From Hyphomicrobiales bacterium (GTDB taxonomy: Bacteria > Pseudomonadota > Alphaproteobacteria > Rhizobiales > Beijerinckiaceae): a stretch of 64,000 nucleotides of DNA. Numbering within the stretch: position 1 is the stretch's first letter; every line of letters begins with the position of its first letter. Below, one piece after another: positions 35,142 through 45,473 of the stretch. The notes below the pieces were generated by a model that saw nothing but the letters and a program-made list of their open reading frames with translations, did not search any database and had not been told where the DNA came from. A program made the translations under genes and the position numbers. The stretch lies in contig JAFBAS010000188.1 in the NCBI GenBank assembly GCA_019247605.1, forward strand, positions 1 through 64,000. The letters are read 5' to 3'.

Positions 35142-35780
35142 TTACTCGTAATCATCCGCCGTGGCGGCATGCGAATTCGAAGCCGAACGGCGATCCGGCC
35201 CGCCATGTCGCATCGGCCGTTCGCCGCGTTCGGCTCTTTCGGCCGGATCGCGCCCGATCACCTTCTGCAGGCTGGCGAGATCGATGAAGTCGTCGGCTTG
35301 CCGGCGAAGCTCGTCGGCGACCATCGGGGGCTGGGTCGATGTCGTCGACACCACGGTTACGCGCACGCCACGCCGCTGCATCGATTCCACGAGCGAGCGG
35401 AAATCGCCATCGCCCGAGAACAGCACCATGTGATCGATATATTCGGCCATGTCGAGAGCCGCGATGGCAAGCTCGATATCCATATTGCCCTTGATCTTCC
35501 GGCGTCCAGTGGCGTCCACGAACTCCTTGGTGGGCTTGGTGATCACGCGGTAGCCGTTGTAATCGAGCCAATCCACGAGCGGCCGGACCGAGGAATATTC
35601 CTGATCCTCGATCAGGGCCGTGAAATAGAAGGCGCGCAAAAGCGTGCCTTGGCTCTTGTACTCGGCGAGGAGGCGACGGTAATCGATGTCGAAACCAAGC
35701 GTCTTGGCGGTCGCGTAGAGATTGGCTCCGTCAATAAAAAGCGCGAGTTTTTCTGGTTTTGCCATTTCGGATTTTGCCAT
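35142..35780 (-). CDS. NYN-domain (LabA/DUF88) family protein
   Basis: 212 residues from MAKSEMAK; the frame is open to 35840. PIN-like NYN nuclease fold: LALFIDGANLYATAKTLG near the start (first acidic residue), GNMDIELAIAALDMA (central acidic cluster), and LFSGDGDFRSLVESMQRRG. These acidic residues fit metal-dependent RNA cleavage in the family. The last 35 residues are Arg/Gly/Ser-rich and likely disordered. It diverges from rpoZ. The target RNA is unknown. Confidence 0.88.
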   Translation of the reverse strand: MAKSEMAKPEKLALFIDGANLYATAKTLGFDIDYRRLLAEYKSQGTLLRAFYFTALIEDQEYSSVRPLVDWLDYNGYRVITKPTKEFVDATGRRKIKGNMDIELAIAALDMAEYIDHMVLFSGDGDFRSLVESMQRRGVRVTVVSTTSTQPPMVADELRRQADDFIDLASLQKVIGRDPAERAERGERPMRHGGPDRRSASNSHAATADDYE

Positions 35781-36046
35781 GTGGAGCTTCTTGCGAACCT
35801 GTGCCTGCGATCTGATCGTGATGAAATTCGTATGCCACAACGGAACTTAGTCGCCCATCGCTGCGTCCGAGCCGCGCCAAGGCCGGCACGTGGAGAAGAC
35901 ACGCTCAAAAGCGAAAACGACGGTGCGGCGAAACGCCTTTCGTCCTCGAATATGTAATTTCTTGCCTTGTTCCCAGTGTTTGGTGTAGCACCCCCCTACA
36001 CAAAACATCGCCTGCGCACAACTGTCGCCATTGAAAGGAGCGGGCC

Positions 36047-36439
36047 ATGGCTCGCGTCACCGTCGAGGATTGCATCCAAAAGGTCGAGAATCGCTTCGAT
36101 CTCGTCCTGCTCGCCGCGCATCGCGCCCGCCAGATCGCGAGCGGCGCGCAGCTTCTCGTGGATCGGGACCGCGACAAAAACCCGGTCGTGTCCTTGCGCG
36201 AAATCGCCGAAGGCGGGCTGAAGCCGATCGACCTTCGTGAAGGCCTCATCCACTCGCTGCAGAAATATGTCGAGGTCGACGAGCCTGAGGCCGAGACCGC
36301 CCCGCTCATCGGCGTGCAATCCACGGATGTGACTGACGATTCGAGCGTGCAGTTCGACCGGACGATGACCGAGGAGGATTTGCTGCGCGGCCTCGAGGGC
36401 ATCGTGCCTCCCGCCGAGACTCGCGACGAAGAGGAGTGA
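36047..36439 (+). CDS. rpoZ: RNA polymerase omega subunit
   Basis: 130 residues; helps assemble RNA polymerase by binding beta-prime. [30 protein letters not shown] opens the protein (read in pieces) and is highly conserved; [12 protein letters not shown] follows. An acidic tail of 60 residues is usual in Hyphomicrobiales. Start supported by AAAGGAG 8 nt upstream. In many relatives a relA/spoT homologue comes next; here that place holds an intergenic stretch and fadD. Confidence 0.96.
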   Translation: MARVTVEDCIQKVENRFDLVLLAAHRARQIASGAQLLVDRDRDKNPVVSLREIAEGGLKPIDLREGLIHSLQKYVEVDEPEAETAPLIGVQSTDVTDDSSVQFDRTMTEEDLLRGLEGIVPPAETRDEEE

Positions 36440-36790
36440 AGCGAAGCTCGCTTACCTTCCCGGAGCGGTTGGCAGCAAGATGATCCGAAGAACCGATGGG
36501 CTCCGCGGGGCCTGCCCTTGCGCCCGTCCTTTGCGCGATGACGAGATGGGCCGCTGACGTTGAGGCGGAATATGCCGGCGAAGGCCTCATCCGGTGATCG
36601 GCGGGGCCGAGCCGCCGCGTTGCCCAGCGGATTAATGTTCTATGGAAATCCTGGCCTCGGCCGCGCATATTGAGGCGCCAAGCTCCCGTATCGGCCCGAC
36701 ACGCTATCGATCGAAACTCGTGATCGGGCCCTTTCGCGAAAAAGCTTGATCGCTGGAGGGTGGAAGCGGGCATGCCTCGGGAACGGATTC
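36440..36790. other. Gene-free stretch between rpoZ and fadD
   Basis: 351 bp with no convincing open frame. A short stem (AAGCGA pairing with TCGCTT) lies just after rpoZ but lacks a T-run. I see no repeat, RNA gene or clear promoter. Confidence 0.5.
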
Positions 36791-38548
36791 ATGGTTGAGC
36801 ATCGGCGCGGGGCTGAGGGCGAATTCGCATCCGGCGAAAGCCGATCCTATAGGGACCGCCCCTGGCTCGCCTCCTACCCTCGGGGCGTTCCGGAAAGGAT
36901 CGATGCCGCAACCCTCGGCACGCTCGTGGGTCTCTTCCGAGAAAGCGTGCGCAGCTTCGCCGAACGCCCGGCTTATGTGAGCTTCGGGAAAAGCGTCAGT
37001 TTCGCCGAGGTCGAGCGCCAGGCCACCGCTTTCGCGGCATGGCTGCGCGCCCAAGGCATCGAGAAGGGCGATCGGGTCGCCCTCATGCTGCCGAACATCC
37101 TGGCTTATCCAGTTGCGATGTTCGGGGCGCATCTTGCGGGCGCAGCCGTCGTCAACGTCAATCCGCTCTACACCCCGGCCGAGCTGATCCATCAGATCAA
37201 TGATTCTGGTGCGCGCCTCATCGTGGCCCTGGAGAACGTTGCCCATACGGTCGCCGAGGCCTTGCCGAGCCTCAGGCTCGACAAGGTGGTGATCGCGACG
37301 ATCGGCGACGTGATGGGGCTGAGGGGCGTGCTCCTCAATCTCGTCGTCCGATATCTGAAGAAGGCGGTGCCTCCCTTCGAGATCCAGCATGCAGCGAGTT
37401 TCTCGGCGGCGCTTCAGCTCGGTGCGACCTTGCCGAAACCTACCGCCGATATCTCGGCGGACGACATCGCCTTCCTGCAATATACGGGGGGCACGACCGG
37501 CACGTCGAAGGCCGCGGTGCTTCTGCATCGCAACGTCCTCGCCAATGTGGAGCAGATCACTGCCTGGTTTCGGCCGGAGACCGATCCGTCGGTACGGCAG
37601 GTGATGATCGCGGCGCTGCCGCTTTATCACATCTACGCGCTCACTTGTAATTGCCTCTACATGATGCGCATCGGCGGATGCGCCGTGCTGATCGCCAATC
37701 CGCGCGACATCAAAGGCTTCGTCGCAACCTTGCGCAAGACGCGCTTCACCGTGATCACCGGGGTCAACACGCTCTACAATGCGCTCGTCCAGGCGGCCGA
37801 TATCGACAAGGTCGATTTCTCCCATCTCGTGATCAGCAGCGCCGGCGGCATGGCGGTGCAAGAAGCGGTGGCGGCGAAATGGAAGGCGCTTACCGGCAGC
37901 ATCATCTCGGAAGGCTACGGTTTGTCCGAGACCTCGCCGGTCGTGACCGCCAATCGCGGCAGGCCCGAGGTTTTTTCCGGAAATATCGGCATGCCCGTGC
38001 CGTCGACCGAAGTGTCGCTGCGCGCACCGGAGAATGGGGCGGAGGTACCGGTCGGCTCGCCCGGTGAATTATGCGTGCGCGGCCCTCAGGTGATGCAGGG
38101 CTACTGGCGGGCGCCGAACGCCACCGCTGCCGCCTTCTATCCGGATGGTTTCTTTCGCACCGGCGACGTCGCGACCATGTCGCCGGACGGTCAGTTCCGG
38201 ATCGTCGATCGCATCAAGGACATGATCTCCGTCTCGGGGTTGAAGGTCACGCCGAACGAGGTCGAAGCTGTGATCGCGAGCCACCCCGAGGTGGTCGAGA
38301 CCGCCGTCATCGGCCTGCCCGATGCTCATTCAGGAGAGGGCGTGACAGCCTATGTGGTGAGCCGCTCGCCCGATCTCACCGAAGACGTGGTGCGCGCCTG
38401 GTGCCGCGAACGTCTCGCGGCCTACAAGGTGCCGAGGCACGTCACGTTTCGGGAGAACCTGCCGAAGAGCAATGTGGGCAAGGTTTTGCGCCGCGCGCTG
38501 CGCGACGAAGCGCTCGAGGCGATGAACCCCGCGCGGCGCGCAGGTTGA
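36791..38548 (+). CDS. fadD: Long-chain fatty-acid-CoA ligase
   Basis: 585 residues from MVEHRRG; a start at 36746 would only add 15 unconserved residues. Activates fatty acids to acyl-CoA through an acyl-adenylate. ATP/AMP motif YTGGTTGTSKAAVLLHRN, the gate region, EGYGLSETSP, GELCVRGPQVMQGYW, DGFFRTGDVA and RIKDMISVSGLKVTPNEVE (hinge), with the catalytic Lys in LPKSNVGKVLRR. Size and N-terminal SYRDRPWLASYPRGVP match FadD. Feeds beta-oxidation or lipid recycling. Confidence 0.93.
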   Translation: MVEHRRGAEGEFASGESRSYRDRPWLASYPRGVPERIDAATLGTLVGLFRESVRSFAERPAYVSFGKSVSFAEVERQATAFAAWLRAQGIEKGDRVALMLPNILAYPVAMFGAHLAGAAVVNVNPLYTPAELIHQINDSGARLIVALENVAHTVAEALPSLRLDKVVIATIGDVMGLRGVLLNLVVRYLKKAVPPFEIQHAASFSAALQLGATLPKPTADISADDIAFLQYTGGTTGTSKAAVLLHRNVLANVEQITAWFRPETDPSVRQVMIAALPLYHIYALTCNCLYMMRIGGCAVLIANPRDIKGFVATLRKTRFTVITGVNTLYNALVQAADIDKVDFSHLVISSAGGMAVQEAVAAKWKALTGSIISEGYGLSETSPVVTANRGRPEVFSGNIGMPVPSTEVSLRAPENGAEVPVGSPGELCVRGPQVMQGYWRAPNATAAAFYPDGFFRTGDVATMSPDGQFRIVDRIKDMISVSGLKVTPNEVEAVIASHPEVVETAVIGLPDAHSGEGVTAYVVSRSPDLTEDVVRAWCRERLAAYKVPRHVTFRENLPKSNVGKVLRRALRDEALEAMNPARRAG

Positions 38549-38570
38549 GGGGTCACGAGCGGTGCTGGCC

Positions 38571-39057
38571 TCAGGCCCGCAGCTTCTCGGCCGAGGTCTC
38601 GCGCGCGAGCGCGATCGTCGGTAATCCCAAAACATAGATGAGCGAAACAATCGCGATCGCGCGCGGGTAGCCGCCTCCCACTGTCGCGACCAAAAGGCCG
38701 ACCAGGCTTGGTCCCACCGCACCGAGGAGCCGGCCGGCGCTGAACGCGAAACCGGAGCCGAGGCCCCGCAATGCGGAAGGGAAAAGCTCAGGCAACCAGA
38801 TCGTGTAGAGCGCGAAGACCCCGTTGGTGAAAAAGCCGAGCACGGGCAGAAAGGCGAAAAGCAGGCCGATGCCGCTCAGTGCCGGCACGATGAGGTCCGT
38901 GAGCGCCGCCACGAGCACGAACCCGTAGAGCCCGGCGTCGAAACCGTCGAGCATCCCGCCCGACCACGTGGACCAGAACACCCGTGGGCGAGGCCATGGG
39001 AGGCGACGCCGACAGCGGGGCATCACCGGGAATGACGGCGGCAGCAGGCTCGGTCAC
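38571..39057 (-). pseudogene. MFS transporter remnant (frameshift plus large internal deletion)
   Basis: An MFS transporter of about 400 residues has been reduced to about 160. The N-terminus TEPAAAVIPGDAPLSAS in one frame changes near 38985 to the frame of VFWSTWSGGMLDGFDAGLYGF (first membrane segment). This then jumps directly to the last membrane segments, GLLFAFLPVLGFFTNGVFALYTIWLPELFPSALRG (in pieces), PSLVGLLVATVGGG and a final helix. Segments 2 to 8 or so are missing. It is convergent with fadD and divergent from the marR gene that may once have controlled it. Confidence 0.78.
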
Positions 39058-39298
39058 GGGCGGTCCTCCGTCGCGCGCTCTTCGGCGGCTTCGCAATCGA
39101 ACTTTACCTTGCGTCTCGAGCTTCAGAAACCACGAACGCGTGATCGCTGGATTCTAGGCGAGCCGACCCGCCCCGCACGACCTTGTGATGATGGTTCCTG
39201 GCCGTGCCGCGATATGTCGCTCGAGGCGTCGATTCGCCGACGCTTTGGACGGGCGGGTTTTCTGTCGCCTGATCGTCTTCCCGCAACAGAGGACCGCG

Positions 39299-39820
39299 AT
39301 GGATATCGACGTTTCCGGTTGGCAAGGGCCGCAGGGGCCGCGCCCCGGCAAAAGTTCGAGCTTGGCCAAAATCTCGCGGGTCGCGAAAACGCCGGAGCTC
39401 GCCAAAGCGCCGGACCTCACCAAGGCGCCCGCCTCCTTGTTGTTCGTTGCGACCGATCTCCTGGCGCGCGCCTTCGCGGAAAGGATCGGCCGGCACAACG
39501 ACCTTACGCTTCCCGAATGGCGCTGCATGATGGTGCTCGCGCGAAGGCCCGGCCTGGCGAATATCGAGGTCGCCGAAGCAAGCGGCCTCGATGTCATGAT
39601 GGTCAGCCGAGCTTTGCGTCGGCTCGCGCAGCATGGGCATCTCGAGCGGCGCTCCGATATTTCCGACAAGCGGCGCATCACGGCGAGCCTCACGGCGAGA
39701 GGGCTCGATCTTTACCGCAACGTGGCGGCGAACGCCGAGCGCCTCTTAGCGGCTTTGAACGCGCAAGATCGCGTTCGGCTCGGCCGTTATCTCAAGGCGA
39801 TCGGCGAAAGCTTGCGCTGA
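39299..39820 (+). CDS. MarR-family transcriptional regulator
   Basis: 173 residues from ATG 39299 (AGAGGA upstream). A 45-residue Lys/Ala/Ser-rich leader (including an AKxPELAKAPDLTKAP repeat) precedes the winged helix. Recognisable parts: LLARAFAERIGRHNDLTLPEWRCMMVL, IEVAEASGLDVMMVSRALRRLAQHGHLERRSDISDKRRITASLT in pieces (recognition helix and wing), and a dimer helix. It diverges from the MFS remnant, a common regulator-target arrangement now broken. Ligand unknown. Confidence 0.87.
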   Translation: MDIDVSGWQGPQGPRPGKSSSLAKISRVAKTPELAKAPDLTKAPASLLFVATDLLARAFAERIGRHNDLTLPEWRCMMVLARRPGLANIEVAEASGLDVMMVSRALRRLAQHGHLERRSDISDKRRITASLTARGLDLYRNVAANAERLLAALNAQDRVRLGRYLKAIGESLR

Positions 39821-39974
39821 GGCCGAACCGCGCGCAGTCGCATCCCTGCCGACCGCGACGGTGAAAGGGGCGTGTGAGGCGCGCAGGATGCGCGGCAAGG
39901 CTCGCACCTTCGTCGCTTGCGCCGAACGCTGGACGGTCTGTTGACCACGCCCCTCAACGTAGCCTAGAGCTTCC

Positions 39975-40019
39975 TCCGCAAAAGTGGGAACCGGCTTACT
40001 CGAAAAAGATCATGCTCGA
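39975..40019. repeat. Dispersed alphaproteobacterial intergenic repeat copy
   Basis: The words TCCGCAAAAGTGGGAACCGG and GAAAAAGATCATGCTC, in this order, match from memory a short element that occurs many times between genes in Bradyrhizobium and its relatives. It lies 50-90 bp upstream of leuS. Only this one good copy is seen in the window. Confidence 0.55.
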
Positions 40020-40067
40020 TCAATAAAGTAGAGCGTGAAGACGAGGCCGGCCACAAGGGTCCGCCGC

Positions 40068-42722
40068 ATGTTGATGTCAGAGCGCTACAACACCCGCGAG
40101 TCCGAGCGGAAATGGCAGGCCGCGTGGCAAAGCGAGGGCGTGTTCGAGACGAGGAACGACGACCCGCGTCCGACCTATTACGTGCTCGAGATGTTTCCCT
40201 ACCCGTCCGGTCGCATCCATATGGGGCATGTTCGCAACTACGCCATGGGCGACGTCGTGGCGCGCTACAAACGCGCCAAAGGCTTCAACGTCCTTCATCC
40301 GATGGGCTGGGATGCTTTCGGGCTCCCGGCCGAGAATGCGGCGATGGAGCGCAAGGTCCACCCAAAGGAATGGACCTATGCGAATATCGCGGCGATGCGC
40401 GCGCAACTCCAATCCATGGGACTTTCGCTCGACTGGTCGCGCGAGCTCGCCACTTGCGACCCCGATTATTACAAGCAGCAGCAACGGCTTTTCCTCGATT
40501 TTCTCGCCGCCGGCCTCGCCGACCGCAAGACCGCCAAGGTGAATTGGGACCCTGTGGACCAGACGGTCCTCGCCAACGAGCAGGTCGTCGACGGGCTCGG
40601 CTGGCGCTCGGGAGCGCCTGTCGAGCAGCGCGAGCTGACGCAGTGGTTCTTCAAGGTTTCGACCTACGCGCCGCAACTTCTGGAGGCGCTCGACGGGCTC
40701 GACCGCTGGCCCGACAAGGTGCGCTTGATGCAACGAAATTGGATCGGGCGCTCCGAAGGGCTCGCGATCCGTTTCGCCCTCGACGCGGCGAGCGCGCGCG
40801 AGGTTGCGAGCCTCATCGGCGTGAACGAGCTCGAAATCTACACGACGCGTGCCGACACCTTGTTCGGCGCGAAATTCATGGCGGTCTCGCCCGATCATCC
40901 GCTCGCCACCCGCCTCGCAAAAAACGATTCCGGGCTTGCGGCGTTCATCGACGAATGCCACCGGATGGGCACCGCGCAGGAAGCGATCGATCGCGCCGAG
41001 AAGAAGGGCTACGACACCAAAATACGCGCCGTCCATCCTTTCGACGACAAATGGACGCTGCCCGTATACGTGGCCAATTTCGTGCTCATGGATTACGGCA
41101 CGGGCGCGATCTTCGGTTGTCCGGCCCATGATCAGCGCGACCTCGATTTCGTGCGCAGCGTCGGGCTCGATGCCACGCCGGTCGTTTGTCCGCCCGACGT
41201 CGATCCCGACACCTTCGTGATCGGCGACACGGCTTTTCTCGAGGACGGCGTCATCATCAACTCGCGTTTCCTCGACGGCATGACGGTGCCGCAGGCGAAA
41301 GAGGAAGTGGCCAGGCGCCTCGAGAAAGAGATGCGGCATGGTCGTCCGATCGCGGTTCGCAAGGTGAATTTTCGCCTTCGCGACTGGGGAATTTCGCGCC
41401 AACGGTATTGGGGCTGCCCGATCCCGGTCATCCATTGCGACCGATGCGGTGTCGTTCCGGTTCCGGTCTGCGAGCTTCCCGTGCGCTTGCCGGACGATGT
41501 CGCCTTCGATCGGCCCGGCAATCCGCTCGATCGTCATCCGACCTGGAAGCACGTCGCTTGCCCCAAATGCGGCAAGCCGGCGCGGCGCGAGACGGACACG
41601 ATGGACACCTTCGTCGATTCGTCCTGGTATTTCGTGCGCTTCACCGATCCTTGGATCGATCGGCCGACGAACGCCGCTGCGGCGAAATGGATGCCGGTCG
41701 ACCAGTATATCGGGGGCATCGAGCATGCGATCCTGCACCTCCTCTATTCGCGCTTTTTCATGCGGGCGATGCGCAAGACGGGACATGTCGCCATCGAGGA
41801 GCCCTTCACCGGCCTTTTCACCCAGGGCATGGTGGTACATGAGACCTATCGGGCAAAGGACGGCTCCTGGGTGAGCCCCGCGGAGGTCACGATCACGAGT
41901 GAAGCGGGCGGCCGTCACGCCGTGCATGCGACCACGCGCGAGCCGGTCGCCATCGGCTCGATCGAGAAGATGTCGAAGTCCAAGCGCAACACGGTCGACC
42001 CGGACGACATCATCGAGACCTACGGTGCCGACACGATCCGCCTGTTCATGCTTTCCGATTCGCCACCCGAGCGTGATGTCATCTGGAACGAGGAAGGCGT
42101 GCAGGGCGCGGCACGCTTCATCCAGCGCCTGTGGCGGCTCCTGAGAGACGCGAAATCCATGATGGGAAGCGGCGCTCCCTCACCGAATGGTGAGGCGCTC
42201 GCCTATTCGCCCCCGGCGCTTGCGATCCGCAAAGCCGCGCATCGCACGCTCGCGCGGGTGGAAAACGATATCGAGCATTTGCGCTTCAATGTCTGCATCG
42301 CCCATATTCGCGAGCTCGCGAACACGCTCCAGGGCGCGTTGTCGGAACTCGACGAGGACGAGGCGCGCGCGCCCGATGTCGTCGCGGCGCTCACGGAAGC
42401 CATGCGCATTCTCGTTGCCATCACGGCCCCCATGGCGCCTCATCTCGCCGAGGAATGTTGGCAGGCGCTCGGCGCCACGGACCTCATCGCGCGTTCCGCT
42501 TGGCCGCAGGTCGACCGCAGCCTGCTTACCGACGCCACCATCACCTTGCCGGTTCAGGTCAACGGCAAGAAGCGCGCCGATGTCACCGTGCCGCGAGAAG
42601 CCGATTGCGCGGCGATCAAGGACGCCGTGCTTTCACTCGACGCGGTGAAGCGCGCCATGGAAGGCCGCGCCTTGCGCAAATTCATTCTGGTCCCCGGAAG
42701 GATCGTCAATGTGGTCATTTGA
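40068..42722 (+). CDS. leuS: Leucyl-tRNA synthetase
   Basis: 884 residues from ATG 40068 (another ATG at 40074). Charges tRNA-Leu. The class I HIGH motif appears as HMGH in [17 protein letters not shown], and KMSKS is in [17 protein letters not shown]. The editing domain contains [21 protein letters not shown] in pieces and [18 protein letters not shown] zinc-type CDRCG/CPKCG pair lies near 440-500, and the C-terminal anticodon region is complete. lptE starts inside its last codons. Confidence 0.98.
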   Translation: MLMSERYNTRESERKWQAAWQSEGVFETRNDDPRPTYYVLEMFPYPSGRIHMGHVRNYAMGDVVARYKRAKGFNVLHPMGWDAFGLPAENAAMERKVHPKEWTYANIAAMRAQLQSMGLSLDWSRELATCDPDYYKQQQRLFLDFLAAGLADRKTAKVNWDPVDQTVLANEQVVDGLGWRSGAPVEQRELTQWFFKVSTYAPQLLEALDGLDRWPDKVRLMQRNWIGRSEGLAIRFALDAASAREVASLIGVNELEIYTTRADTLFGAKFMAVSPDHPLATRLAKNDSGLAAFIDECHRMGTAQEAIDRAEKKGYDTKIRAVHPFDDKWTLPVYVANFVLMDYGTGAIFGCPAHDQRDLDFVRSVGLDATPVVCPPDVDPDTFVIGDTAFLEDGVIINSRFLDGMTVPQAKEEVARRLEKEMRHGRPIAVRKVNFRLRDWGISRQRYWGCPIPVIHCDRCGVVPVPVCELPVRLPDDVAFDRPGNPLDRHPTWKHVACPKCGKPARRETDTMDTFVDSSWYFVRFTDPWIDRPTNAAAAKWMPVDQYIGGIEHAILHLLYSRFFMRAMRKTGHVAIEEPFTGLFTQGMVVHETYRAKDGSWVSPAEVTITSEAGGRHAVHATTREPVAIGSIEKMSKSKRNTVDPDDIIETYGADTIRLFMLSDSPPERDVIWNEEGVQGAARFIQRLWRLLRDAKSMMGSGAPSPNGEALAYSPPALAIRKAAHRTLARVENDIEHLRFNVCIAHIRELANTLQGALSELDEDEARAPDVVAALTEAMRILVAITAPMAPHLAEECWQALGATDLIARSAWPQVDRSLLTDATITLPVQVNGKKRADVTVPREADCAAIKDAVLSLDAVKRAMEGRALRKFILVPGRIVNVVI

Positions 42723-43224
42723 TCGGCTTTGCCGCGGCCGGTTCCGGCCCGCGCTCGCGAGCGCGCTTGCGCTCGCGCTTTCGGGCTGCATCCATCCGAT
42801 GTACGGATCAAATGGCGTCAACACCCAGCTCGCGCAAATCGAGGTCACGCCCATTCCCGACCGCGTCGGTCACTACCTCGCCGAGGAGCTCAAATTCGAG
42901 ACGAACGGGAGCGGGACGGATCCCGCGCCCAGATATCGGCTCAACATCACGACACAGGAGTCGCTTGGCGGGCTCATCACCAATCTCCATTCCTTGACGT
43001 CGGATGCGGCCTCTTTGACGGTCACGGCGAATTATTCCCTTGTCGAGATCGAAACCGGCAAGGAGGTCACGAAGGGGAGCCTCTCATCAACCGCGTCCTA
43101 TGACCGATCCCAGCAACGCTTTGCCAATGTCCGGGCCGCCCGCGATGCGGAGATCAGAGCAGCGACAGTGCTCGCCGATCAGCTCAGGACGCGCATCGGC
43201 ATCTCTCTCCTCAATCAGAAGTAG
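42709..43224 (+). CDS. lptE: LPS-assembly lipoprotein LptE
   Basis: 171 residues. Outer-membrane lipoprotein that plugs LptD in lipopolysaccharide export. Signal peptide with lipobox LALSGC (Cys27), followed by the family-typical HPMYG, then [15 protein letters not shown] and a C-terminal helix with [18 protein letters not shown]. It overlaps leuS by 14 bp and precedes holA, the standard alphaproteobacterial leuS-lptE-holA order. Confidence 0.92.
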   Translation: MWSFDRLCRGRFRPALASALALALSGCIHPMYGSNGVNTQLAQIEVTPIPDRVGHYLAEELKFETNGSGTDPAPRYRLNITTQESLGGLITNLHSLTSDAASLTVTANYSLVEIETGKEVTKGSLSSTASYDRSQQRFANVRAARDAEIRAATVLADQLRTRIGISLLNQK

Positions 43225-43241
43225 GAGGAGCCAAGAGCGGC

Positions 43242-44270
43242 ATGGTCGCGGTCAAGCCGGCGGAAGCTGAGAGCTTTCTTCGGCGACTGCCGAAGACGGT
43301 CGAGCTCGTTCTTTTCCATGGTCCGGATGCGGGCCTCGTCGAGGAACGTTGTCGCGTCGCCCTTGCCAGCGCAGTGACCGATCCGAACGACCCCTTCCAG
43401 CTCGTGCGGCTTTCGAGCGAGCAGCTTGCCGCCGATCCCGAACGCCTCATGGAAGAAGCCTCCGCGATCGGCATGTTCGGGCCGCGCAAGGCGATCTGGG
43501 TGCAGGCTCTCGACAAAGCGATTGAGCGCAGCGTCAAGCCTCTTCTTGACGGCCCGCCCTTCGAGAACCTCGTGGTGATACAGGCCGGAGATCTGGCCAA
43601 GCAATCGGCATTGCGGGCCTTGTGCGAACGCTCCCCGCGCGCCGCTTCTATCGCCTGCTATGCGGGCGGCGAGCGCGAGAACGCGGCGCTCATCGATGAG
43701 ATGCTCCGCGAAGCCGACCTCACTATCGAGCCGGGCGCGAAGCGCGATCTCTTGGGAGCGCTTGGGCCGGACCGACGCCAGTCGCGCGCGGAGATCGAGA
43801 AGCTCGCCCTTTACAAGCTCGGAGAGAAGCGGGTGACGAGCGAGGACGTGGCGAGGCTCATCGTTGACGCCAACGAAGTGGCGATGAACGGCGTCGTCGA
43901 TGCGGCGTTCGCGGGCGACTATGGCGGCCTCGATCGGGAATTGTCGCGCGCTTTCGCCGAGAGGCTCAGCCCCGATCCGATTCTCGGCGCGGCCATGCGA
44001 CATGTCTTCTCGCTCGCGGAAGGCCGCGCCAAGATCGAGGCGGGCGCGAGCGCGACCGAGGTCGCCAAGGAGATGCGCCTCTTCTGGAAACGCGAGGCCG
44101 CGGTGACGCGCCAGCTTTCCGGCTGGAGCTCGGCTGCACTCGCCGGGGCGCTCGGCGATCTTCAAGCTGCTGTGCGACGCATTCGCCGCTCACCGCTCGC
44201 CGCCGAGTCGGTGGCGCGCATGGCTTTTTGGCGCATCGCGCGCCATGCGCGCGCTGCCCAGTCGAAATAA
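43242..44270 (+). CDS. holA: DNA polymerase III delta subunit
   Basis: 342 residues. The clamp-loader subunit that opens the beta clamp. LVLFHGPDAGLVEERC near residues 22-37 and the beta-binding region of domain I (NDPFQLVRLSSEQL, FGPRKAIWVQAL) fit HolA. The C-terminal collar domain runs to the end (ARLSPDPILGAAMRHV-like, RRSPLAAESVARMAFWRIARHA). 17 bp after lptE. Confidence 0.93.
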   Translation: MVAVKPAEAESFLRRLPKTVELVLFHGPDAGLVEERCRVALASAVTDPNDPFQLVRLSSEQLAADPERLMEEASAIGMFGPRKAIWVQALDKAIERSVKPLLDGPPFENLVVIQAGDLAKQSALRALCERSPRAASIACYAGGERENAALIDEMLREADLTIEPGAKRDLLGALGPDRRQSRAEIEKLALYKLGEKRVTSEDVARLIVDANEVAMNGVVDAAFAGDYGGLDRELSRAFAERLSPDPILGAAMRHVFSLAEGRAKIEAGASATEVAKEMRLFWKREAAVTRQLSGWSSAALAGALGDLQAAVRRIRRSPLAAESVARMAFWRIARHARAAQSK

Positions 44271-44421
44271 TGAGGCGACGCATATGCATATCGGCACACC
44301 GGGTCGACGTACCGCTCTTGCGACTGCAACGAACAGGTTTTTAATCTCGCCGACCGCAGAAGGAGCAAGGCTTGCGGCGAATGAGCCCCCGGCAATCGTA
44401 GAAAGCGATCAAGCGCGTCGT

Positions 44422-44442
44422 TGGAAATAGTTTCCATTTTTT
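44422..44442 (+). terminator. Possible intrinsic terminator after holA
   Basis: Short stem TGGAAA/TTTCCA with a 3-nt loop and six T's directly after. The stem is AT-rich and only 6 bp, so it may be weak; it lies between convergent holA and parB. Confidence 0.4.
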
Positions 44443-44490
44443 CGTCGCTTTATTTTGGGGCATTGGAGTGACGAATGCATCGTGGAAGGC

Positions 44491-45369
44491 TCAATGTCCG
44501 GCGAGACTTCTACACAGGGCGTCGAGCTGCTCGAGAGTTCGATAGCGGACGCGCAATTCGCCGCCACCGGCGCCGTGCCGAATGGACACCGGCAAGCCGA
44601 GGCTTTCCTCGAGGCTGCGCTCGAGCGCCGCGATATCGGCACTTGCGGGCTGCGCCTGCGTGCTTGTTTCACGCCGCCGGCGGGACTTCGCCTCGTTTTG
44701 CGAGATCGCCTCGGTGTCGCGAACGCTGAGGCCTTGCGCGATGACCCGTCTTGCGGCCGCCGAGGGATCATCGACATTGAGCAGGGCCCGGCCATGACCA
44801 GCGGAGAGGCGGCCTTCCACCAAGGTTTTCTTTACATCGTCAGGAAGCTTCAGTAATCGTAAAGTATTCGTTATGTGACTTCGGCTTTTACCCAAAGAAT
44901 TTGCCAGTTCCGCTTGTGTATAACCATACTCGTCGATGAGACTTTGATAACCGCTTGCCTCCTCGATTGCGTTGAGATCTTCGCGCTGGACGTTCTCGAT
45001 GATCGCGAATTCGAGCGAGGCCCGATCATCGACATCGATGAGGACGATCGGGATATCCGAGAGCCCGGCACGCTGCGCCGCCCGCCAGCGTCGTTCGCCC
45101 GCCACGATCTCAAAAGGCGTCGACTTCCCCGCGACCCGGCGAACGACGACGGGTTGCAGCAGGCCTTTGCCGCGGATCGAGGCGGCGAGCTCGTCAAGCT
45201 CGGCGTCGGGGAAGTTCCGCCGCGGATTGCGTGGGTTCGGTCGAATTTGCTCGAGCGCCGCGCGGCGAGGCGAGGAATCCCCTCGAGCAGGAGCCGCCTC
45301 GGCTCCAACCTCCCCGATGAGCGCCGCAAGCCCTCGTCCTAACCGTGAACGTTGCGCTTCCTCGGCCAT
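44491..45369 (-). CDS. parB: Chromosome-partitioning protein ParB
   Basis: 292 residues. Binds parS near the origin, spreads and loads condensin; a CTP-dependent clamp. LGRGLAALIGEV is the N-terminal ParA-contact part. The CTPase/nuclease-like core has KGLLQPVVVRRV and GERRWRAAQRAGL. The parS-binding helix-turn-helix is YTQAELANSLGKSRSHITNTLRLLKLP in pieces. The C-terminal dimer domain is complete. It lies 104 bp downstream of parA; parS sites are at 46916 and 49016. Confidence 0.97.
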   Translation of the reverse strand: MAEEAQRSRLGRGLAALIGEVGAEAAPARGDSSPRRAALEQIRPNPRNPRRNFPDAELDELAASIRGKGLLQPVVVRRVAGKSTPFEIVAGERRWRAAQRAGLSDIPIVLIDVDDRASLEFAIIENVQREDLNAIEEASGYQSLIDEYGYTQAELANSLGKSRSHITNTLRLLKLPDDVKKTLVEGRLSAGHGRALLNVDDPSAAARRVIAQGLSVRDTEAISQNEAKSRRRRETSTQAQPASADIAALERSLEESLGLPVSIRHGAGGGELRVRYRTLEQLDALCRSLAGH

Positions 45370-45473
45370 GGATCTCTCTCGTTAAGTAAGCCAACCAATC
45401 AGTATAAAGCGCCGGCTACGTGGTTTTCGAAGGAGGCTATTGAGTTTGCGTTGCTGAATGTTCGCCGGTTTGA

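Noticed and set aside
35968-35982. Possible SOS box (GTTC...GTTT) before rpoZ
   Set aside because: Spacing is 5 rather than the 7 bp of the alphaproteobacterial LexA site.
35983-36001. GTGTAG-N7-CTACAC before rpoZ
   Set aside because: A 6-bp inverted repeat of unknown meaning; too short to claim as an operator or terminator.
40077-41927. 616-codon minus-strand frame opposite leuS
   Set aside because: Shadow of leuS; composition follows the third-position GC of the real gene.
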